Part shown: one piece after another, positions 59,820 through 64,000 of the stretch
How positions within the stretch are numbered: the first letter of the stretch is position 1
Layout of the letters: every line of letters starts with the position of its first letter
NCBI GenBank assembly: GCA_900473415.1
Contig: UCLR01000047.1
Location: 1-64,000 of the forward strand
Reading direction: 5' to 3'
DNA: 64,000 nt
Source of the DNA: Hyphomicrobiales bacterium
GTDB lineage: Bacteria > Pseudomonadota > Alphaproteobacteria > Rhizobiales > Beijerinckiaceae
Notes under the pieces: generated by a model
What the model was told of the DNA's origin: nothing
What the model saw: the letters and a program-made list of their open reading frames with translations, nothing else
The model's database searches: none
Program-made: the position numbers and the translations under genes

Positions 59820-60356
59820 ATGCGCATCGACGCCATTTCCATCGGCAAGAACCCTCCCGACGAAGTCAATGTCCTGATCGAGGTGGCGATCGGGGGCGAA
59901 CCGATCAAGTACGAGATGGACAAGGCGGCCGGCACGCTCTTCGTCGACCGCTTCCTCTACACGCCGATGCGGTATCCCGGGAACTACGGCTTCATCCCGC
60001 ATACGCTGTCGGAAGACGGCGATCCCTGCGACGTGCTCGTTGCCAACACCCGCCCGCTGGTGCCGGGCTCCTATATCGCGGTCAGGCCGATCGGCGTGAT
60101 GCTGATGGAGGACGAGGGGGGCGGCGACGAGAAGATCATCGCCGTGCCGGTTCCGAAGCTGACCAAGCGCTACGAGAACGTCCACAACTACACCGATCTG
60201 CCGCAGATCACGCTCGATCAGATCCAGCACTTCTTCGAGCACTACAAGGATCTGGAACCCGGCAAGTGGGTGAAGCTCAAGGGCTGGGGCGACGCCACCG
60301 AGGCGAAGAAGCTGATCGTCGAGGCGATCGAGCGCGCCAAGGCCGCGAAGGGCTGA
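59820..60356 (+). CDS. ppa: Inorganic pyrophosphatase
   Basis: A 178-residue family I pyrophosphatase, the usual bacterial length. It begins MRIDAISIGKNPPDEVNVLI, keeps PMRYPGNYGFIP, the signature EDGDPCDVLV and the C-terminal KDLEPGKWVKLKGWGD. It hydrolyses pyrophosphate and pulls biosynthetic reactions forward. Followed by a perfect stem-loop inside a palindromic intergenic repeat. Confidence 0.96.
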   Translation: MRIDAISIGKNPPDEVNVLIEVAIGGEPIKYEMDKAAGTLFVDRFLYTPMRYPGNYGFIPHTLSEDGDPCDVLVANTRPLVPGSYIAVRPIGVMLMEDEGGGDEKIIAVPVPKLTKRYENVHNYTDLPQITLDQIQHFFEHYKDLEPGKWVKLKGWGDATEAKKLIVEAIERAKAAKG

Positions 60357-60358
60357 AT

Positions 60359-60564
60359 CCTTCTCCCCCTCTATCTCGGGCTTGCCCGAGATAGATTCTT
60401 AACATGATGCATATCGGAAACATCCGACATGCAGGGAGAGGGTGTCTGCGGAGCAGAGGGATGAGGGAAGGGTCGCGAGAGCGGCCCTTTCTCGTTTTCG
60501 GCCGAGGCGCTGCCCTCATCCGTCACGGCTTCGCCGTGCCACCTTCTTCCCCGAGGGGAGAAGG
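60359..60564. repeat. Nested palindromic intergenic element
   Basis: The ends CCTTCTCCCC (60359 on) and GGGGAGAAGG (to 60564) are inverted. Inside are GGATGAGGG (60459-60467) / CCCTCATCC (60513-60521) and a CACGGC-TTC-GCCGTG hairpin. The element fills almost the whole gap between ppa and the CoA-ester lyase gene, as MITE-like repeats of Rhizobiales do. Confidence 0.55.
60371..60394 (+). terminator. Perfect stem-loop after ppa
   Basis: CTATCTCGGGC (60371-60381) and GCCCGAGATAG (60384-60394) pair perfectly around TT, 14 bases after the ppa stop, followed by ATTCTT. A likely terminator, at the left end of the nested palindromic element. Confidence 0.6.
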
Positions 60565-60566
60565 GC

Positions 60567-61442
60567 TCACGCCGCGATCGCCTCCGCCAGCGCGACGGTG
60601 CGGCGGGCCATCTCGGCATGCAGCAGCTCGACCATGCGCCCGTCGAGCTGGATCGCGCCCTTGCCGGCGTTCTCGGGCAGGGAGAAGGCCGCGATGACGG
60701 CGCGTGCCCGCGTCAGCTCCACCTCGTCCGGCGCGAAGAGTGCGTTGGCCGGGCCGACTTGCGCGGGATGGATCAGCGTTTTGCCGTCGAAGCCGAGATC
60801 GCGCGCCTGCTCGCATTCGGCCCGGAAGCCGGCCTCGTCCTTGATGTCGTTGTAGACGCCATCGAGGATGTCGATGTCATGCGCGCGTGCCGCCAGCAGT
60901 GCGCTGGTCAGCCAGGGCAGCATCGGCGCCCGGCCGGGCAGGAAGCGGGCGCGCGTCTCCTTGGCGAGGTCGTTGGTGCCCATGACGAAGCATGCGAGGC
61001 GGGTACGCGGGTCGCGCGCCGCCCGGGCGATGCGCTCGATGTCGAGGACGGCGAGCGGGGTCTCCACCATCGCCCAGACCTTGATCGCGGGCGCGGCCCA
61101 CAGGCCTTCCAGCAGCGTGCCGACGCGCTGCAGCGTCTCGGGCGAGGAGACCTTGGGGATCAGGATGGCGTCGGACTCGGCCTCGGTCGCCGCGGCGAGA
61201 TCGGCCTCGAACCAGGGCGTATCGAGCCCGTTGACGCGGATCACCAGCTCGCGCCGGCCATAGCCGCCCGCCTTGACTGCGGCGCAGACCTGGTCGCGCG
61301 CCGCTTCCTTGGCATCGGGGGCGACAGCATCCTCCAGGTCGAGGATCAGCACGTCGGCGTCGATTTCGCGGGCCTTTTCGAGCGCGCGAGCATTGGAACC
61401 AGGCATATAGAGGGCGCTGCGGCGGGGGCGGATCATGGTCAT
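60567..61442 (-). CDS. HpcH/HpaI aldolase / CoA-ester lyase (CitE-like)
   Basis: A 291-residue TIM-barrel enzyme of the citrate-lyase-beta / malyl-CoA group. It shows SALYMPGSNARALEKAREID, DVLILDLEDAVAPDAKEAAR with metal-binding acids, RVNGLDTPW and WAMVETPLAVLDIE. Relatives are malyl-CoA/methylmalyl-CoA lyase and (3S)-malyl-CoA thioesterase (Mcl2); the length and N-terminus fit the latter better. AGGAG precedes ATG 61442. With the mesaconyl-CoA hydratase at 63473 it suggests the ethylmalonyl-CoA pathway. Confidence 0.83.
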   Translation of the reverse strand: MTMIRPRRSALYMPGSNARALEKAREIDADVLILDLEDAVAPDAKEAARDQVCAAVKAGGYGRRELVIRVNGLDTPWFEADLAAATEAESDAILIPKVSSPETLQRVGTLLEGLWAAPAIKVWAMVETPLAVLDIERIARAARDPRTRLACFVMGTNDLAKETRARFLPGRAPMLPWLTSALLAARAHDIDILDGVYNDIKDEAGFRAECEQARDLGFDGKTLIHPAQVGPANALFAPDEVELTRARAVIAAFSLPENAGKGAIQLDGRMVELLHAEMARRTVALAEAIAA

Positions 61443-61528
61443 TCTGCAATCTCCTGACGCAATGCGCTGCAGTGCACACTAGACGTGACCGCGATGCAAC
61501 CGCAGTGCTGGGGAGCGGAGGGCGGGCT

Positions 61529-63256
61529 ATGGCATGGATCGCGGGCGTCGATGGCTGCCGGACGGGCTGGATCGCGGCCCTGGCCGATACCGGAAGCGAT
61601 GCGCCGCCGCTGTTGCGCGTCGTGCCCCGCCTCGTCGACCTGTTCGAGGGGCCGGCCGCGGTCTCGCTCATCGCCGTCGACATGCCGATCGGCCTGCCGG
61701 ATCGGGTCAGCGGCTCCGGACGTGGGCCCGAGCAGCTCGTGCGGCGGTTGCTGGGCGAGCGGCAATCCTCCGTCTTCTCGATTCCCGCCCGTGCAGCCGT
61801 CGAGGCGGAGGACTACCGGGAGGCTTGCCGGCTGGCGCTCGCCTTTTCAGAACCGCCCCGGAAGGTCTCGAAGCAGGGCTTCCATCTCTTCCCCAAGATC
61901 CGCGAGATCGACCGCCTGCTGCAGGCGAGCCCGGGGCTGCGCGAGCGTGTCTTCGAGGTCCATCCCGAGCTTGCCTTCCGGACGATGCGCGGTGCGCCGC
62001 TCGTCACGCCGAAGAAAATCAAGGGCGTCGTCAATCCGGCCGGGATGGCAGAGCGACGCGTGCTTCTGATCGCGGCTGGATTGCCGGAGCAGGTCGTCCA
62101 TGCGCCGCCGCCGCGCGGTGCGGCGACCGACGACGCGCTCGATGCGCTGGCGGCGCTGGTCGTCGCCCGATGCATCGCGGCCGGGCGCGGAAGGCCCTTT
62201 CCCGATCCGCCGGGACGGGATAGCCACGGTCTTCCCATCGCGATCTGGACGTTTCGGCCGGAGCGCCCGCCCGCACAGGATGCCGCCATGAATGCTCCCG
62301 TTGCCACCGACCGCCCCGTCACGCGCCTGATGATCGAGGCGGCCGCTGCGCGCATCGCTGGCCATGCCCGGGTCACGCCTATGATGCGGCTGGGCACGGG
62401 GGTCTTCGGCTCGGCGGCCGATGTCTCGTTCAAGCTCGAATGTCTGCAGCATGCCGGTTCCTTCAAGACGCGCGGCGCCTTCAACAACCTGCTCTCGCTG
62501 CCGGTGCCTGCCGCGGGTGTGGCTGCCGCTTCCGGTGGCAATCACGGCGCGGCGGTGGCCTATGCCGCGATGAAGCGCGGGGTGAAGGCCTCGATCTTCG
62601 TTCCCGAAATCTCGCCCGCAGCGAAGATCGAGGCGATCCGCCGCTTCGGCGCCGATGTCGTGGTCGGCGGCGCGCAATATGACGATGCTCAGGCGGCGTG
62701 CGACCGCTTCGTCGCGGATACCGGCGCGCTCAAGATCCATCCCTTCGCGGCGGCGGAGACCATCACCGGACAGGGCACGCTCGGCCGCGAGTGGGATTTG
62801 CAGGAGCCCGATCTCGACACCGTCCTCGTCGCGGTCGGTGGAGGCGGGCTGATCTCGGGGATCGCGAGCTGGTTCGCCGGATCGAAGGTCAAGGTCGTCG
62901 GGGTCGAGCCGGAAGGCTCGCGCGCGCTGCATGCGGCTTTCGAGGCGAAGGGGCCAGTCGAGGTCAAGGTCGCGTCGGTCGCGGCCGACTCGCTCGGCGC
63001 CCGCAATGTCGGCCAGCTCGTCTATGACGCGACGAAGGATGCCGTGGAGCGCGTCGTGCTCGTGGCGGATGCCGCGATCACGGAGGCTCAAGTCACGCTC
63101 TGGCGCGATTTCCGGCTGGCGGTCGAGCCCGGCGGGGCGGCTGCGCTGGGCGCTCTGATTTCGGGCGCCTACAAGCCGGCGCCGGGCGAGCGGTTGGGCG
63201 TGCTGGTCTGCGGGGCGAATGTGGATCTCACGAAGCTTGCGGCGATCGTGGGCTGA
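61529..63256 (+). CDS. DUF429-threonine/serine dehydratase fusion
   Basis: A 575-residue single frame. Residues 1-245 are a DUF429 domain (MAWIAGVDGCRTGWIAALAD, AVDMPIGLPD, FEVHPELAFR, DALDALAALV). From about 254 a fold-type II PLP enzyme of the threonine dehydratase family follows: KLECLQHAGSFKTRGAFNNL with PLP Lys 313, ASGGNHGAAVAYAA, and VAVGGGGLISGIASWF. No stop separates them. ATG 62288 has AGGA upstream, so a free dehydratase could also be made. GGAGGG precedes ATG 61529. The dehydratase makes a 2-keto acid and ammonia; DUF429 is of unknown function. Confidence 0.8.
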   Translation: MAWIAGVDGCRTGWIAALADTGSDAPPLLRVVPRLVDLFEGPAAVSLIAVDMPIGLPDRVSGSGRGPEQLVRRLLGERQSSVFSIPARAAVEAEDYREACRLALAFSEPPRKVSKQGFHLFPKIREIDRLLQASPGLRERVFEVHPELAFRTMRGAPLVTPKKIKGVVNPAGMAERRVLLIAAGLPEQVVHAPPPRGAATDDALDALAALVVARCIAAGRGRPFPDPPGRDSHGLPIAIWTFRPERPPAQDAAMNAPVATDRPVTRLMIEAAAARIAGHARVTPMMRLGTGVFGSAADVSFKLECLQHAGSFKTRGAFNNLLSLPVPAAGVAAASGGNHGAAVAYAAMKRGVKASIFVPEISPAAKIEAIRRFGADVVVGGAQYDDAQAACDRFVADTGALKIHPFAAAETITGQGTLGREWDLQEPDLDTVLVAVGGGGLISGIASWFAGSKVKVVGVEPEGSRALHAAFEAKGPVEVKVASVAADSLGARNVGQLVYDATKDAVERVVLVADAAITEAQVTLWRDFRLAVEPGGAAALGALISGAYKPAPGERLGVLVCGANVDLTKLAAIVG

Positions 63257-63262
63257 ACGCCT

Positions 63263-63389
63263 GTCATTCCGGGATGCCGCGCAGCGGCAGGCCCGGAATC
63301 CACGGCTGGGCGAGCGATCTGCGGCTGATCGAGAGGTCTCAGCCCGTCGTGGGTTCCGGGTTCGACCCTTCGGGGCGCCCCGGAATGAC
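63263..63389. repeat. Intergenic palindromic repeat (GTCATTCCGGG...CCCGGAATGAC)
   Basis: The ends at 63263-63273 and 63379-63389 are inverted complements around GC-rich sequence. It starts 7 bases after the dehydratase stop and shares end design with the element at 30635-30729. It may act as terminator. Confidence 0.6.
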
Positions 63390-63472
63390 AGGGGGCCGAT
63401 CTTTCATTGGGGCTGGACGGCTACCTGTGCTGCGGCGCACACTTAGCCAGAGCCAACCCGAGCCCGTGCCGC

Positions 63473-64000
63473 ATGTCCGACCCCGCTCCCAAGACCAATC
63501 CCGGCCGCTTCTTCGAGGATTTCGCGCTCGGCGAGCAGATCGTCCACGCGACCCCGCGTACGGTCACGTCAGGCGATGTCTCGCTTTACACGGCGCTCTA
63601 CGGTCCGCGCTTCGCCGTGCAGTCCTCGGATGCCTTCGCGAAGGCGCTCGGCTATCCGGCGGCGCCGGTCGACGACCTGCTCGTCTTCCACATCGTCTTC
63701 GGCAAGACGGTGCCGGACATCTCGCTCAATGCAGTCGCCAATCTCGGTTATGCCGATGGGCGCTTCCTGCGTCCTGTCTTCCCGGGCGACACGCTCTCCA
63801 CCACCTCGAAGGTGATCGGGCTGAAGCAGACCTCCTCCGGCGATGCCGGCATCGTCTATGTCCGCTCGGTTGGTCGAAACCAGCATGGCGATGCGGTGCT
63901 GAGCTATGTGCGCTGGGTTCTGGTGCGCAAGCGCCAGCCGGGCACGCCGGCTCATGCCGAGCATGTGCCGGAGGTGCCGAAGGCGGTGCCGGCGGCCGAA
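63473..64000 (+). CDS. mch: Mesaconyl-CoA hydratase-like MaoC dehydratase (partial)
   Basis: The first 176 codons of a MaoC-type hydratase that runs past the window edge with no stop. TNPGRFFEDFALGEQIVHAT, PRTVTSGDVSLYTALYGPRF, AAPVDDLLVFHIVFGKTVPD and LGYADGRFLRPVFPGDTL match mesaconyl-CoA hydratase of the ethylmalonyl-CoA pathway, a double-hot-dog enzyme of about 350 residues that makes beta-methylmalyl-CoA. The CoA-ester lyase 2 kb upstream is a plausible partner. Truncated by the window, not by mutation. Confidence 0.85.
   Translation, partial: MSDPAPKTNPGRFFEDFALGEQIVHATPRTVTSGDVSLYTALYGPRFAVQSSDAFAKALGYPAAPVDDLLVFHIVFGKTVPDISLNAVANLGYADGRFLRPVFPGDTLSTTSKVIGLKQTSSGDAGIVYVRSVGRNQHGDAVLSYVRWVLVRKRQPGTPAHAEHVPEVPKAVPAAE

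Noticed and set aside
63340..63370. TTCGA-containing sequence resembling a tRNA T-loop
   Set aside because: It lies within the palindromic repeat at 63263-63389 and no cloverleaf can be drawn.
1..64000. Prophage, CRISPR array, toxin-antitoxin or insertion sequence
   Set aside because: I looked for integrase, transposase, repeat-spacer patterns and small toxin pairs and saw none; gene content and base composition look uniformly chromosomal.

Overview
The window is high-GC chromosomal DNA with alphaproteobacterial gene content and order: the purH, heparinase, rsmB, htpX block with a DUF1674 gene, Irr-like palindromes at iron genes, LTR-like intergenic palindromes, and a mesaconyl-CoA hydratase. 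This suggests a member of the Hyphomicrobiales (Rhizobiales), perhaps near Bosea. That placement is inference, since no rRNA gene is present. Coding density is high, and most genes sit in short operons with ATGA, GTGA or 8-base overlaps. I recognise no tRNA, rRNA, CRISPR array, insertion sequence, prophage or plasmid gene.

Layout. 0.3-3.8 kb: a phospholipase-D-like protein, a short-chain dehydrogenase and a periplasmic cell-wall hydrolase. 4.1-14.3 kb: a siderophore island. An AraC regulator, FhuC and an exporter-type ABC half-transporter run leftward; a TonB receptor, FhuD, fused FhuB and a siderophore-interacting ferric reductase run rightward, with an Irr-type palindrome between the two arms. 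14.4-15.4 kb: a divergent VOC protein / MarR pair. 15.5-26.0 kb: a LysR-controlled catabolic operon of ten genes: a three-part FAD / 2Fe-2S / FAD amine dehydrogenase, an aldehyde dehydrogenase, a DapA-type lyase, a polar amino-acid ABC importer, a saccharopine-dehydrogenase-like protein and an Asp/Glu-racemase-like protein. 26.0-37.2 kb: two OmpR/EnvZ-type two-component systems, a CcdA-TlpA (DipZ-like) thiol protein, a divergent epoxide-hydrolase-like enzyme and Ohr peroxidase, an SGNH hydrolase coupled to an Ala/Pro-rich protein, and an unknown protein with an internal duplication. 37.5-52.4 kb: mostly housekeeping (phosphohexomutase, PepT, DUF72, YbaK, LtrA, PurH, heparinase-like, RsmB, HtpX, SdhAF4-like, cyclopropane-fatty-acid synthase, DUF2853, 2-hydroxyacid dehydrogenase). 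52.5-57.3 kb: an L,D-transpeptidase, then a haem-uptake locus (HmuTUV leftward; IsdG-type haem oxygenase and HutX rightward). 57.5-64 kb: a polysaccharide flippase, a tyrosine phosphatase, Ppa, a CoA-ester lyase, a DUF429-threonine dehydratase fusion, and the start of a mesaconyl-CoA hydratase cut by the window edge.

How the parts work together. The siderophore and haem loci are two complete iron-supply routes 48 kb apart. Related 7-3-7 palindromes stand in both divergent promoter regions, so common control by Irr is likely. The 16-26 kb operon looks like a self-contained uptake-and-degradation unit for a secondary amine or imino acid: periplasmic capture, import, flavin-dependent oxidation, then lyase and aldehyde oxidation toward central metabolism. 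Opines, saccharopine-like compounds and D-hydroxyproline all fit the enzyme set, and the true substrate cannot be read from sequence. The CoA-ester lyase and mesaconyl-CoA hydratase point to the ethylmalonyl-CoA pathway.

The observations I rate highest are the substrate-unknown amine operon with a perfect inverted repeat at its promoter, the shared Irr-like boxes, the uninterrupted DUF429-threonine dehydratase reading frame, and paired helically phased GATAC repeats between the epoxide-hydrolase-like gene and ohr.
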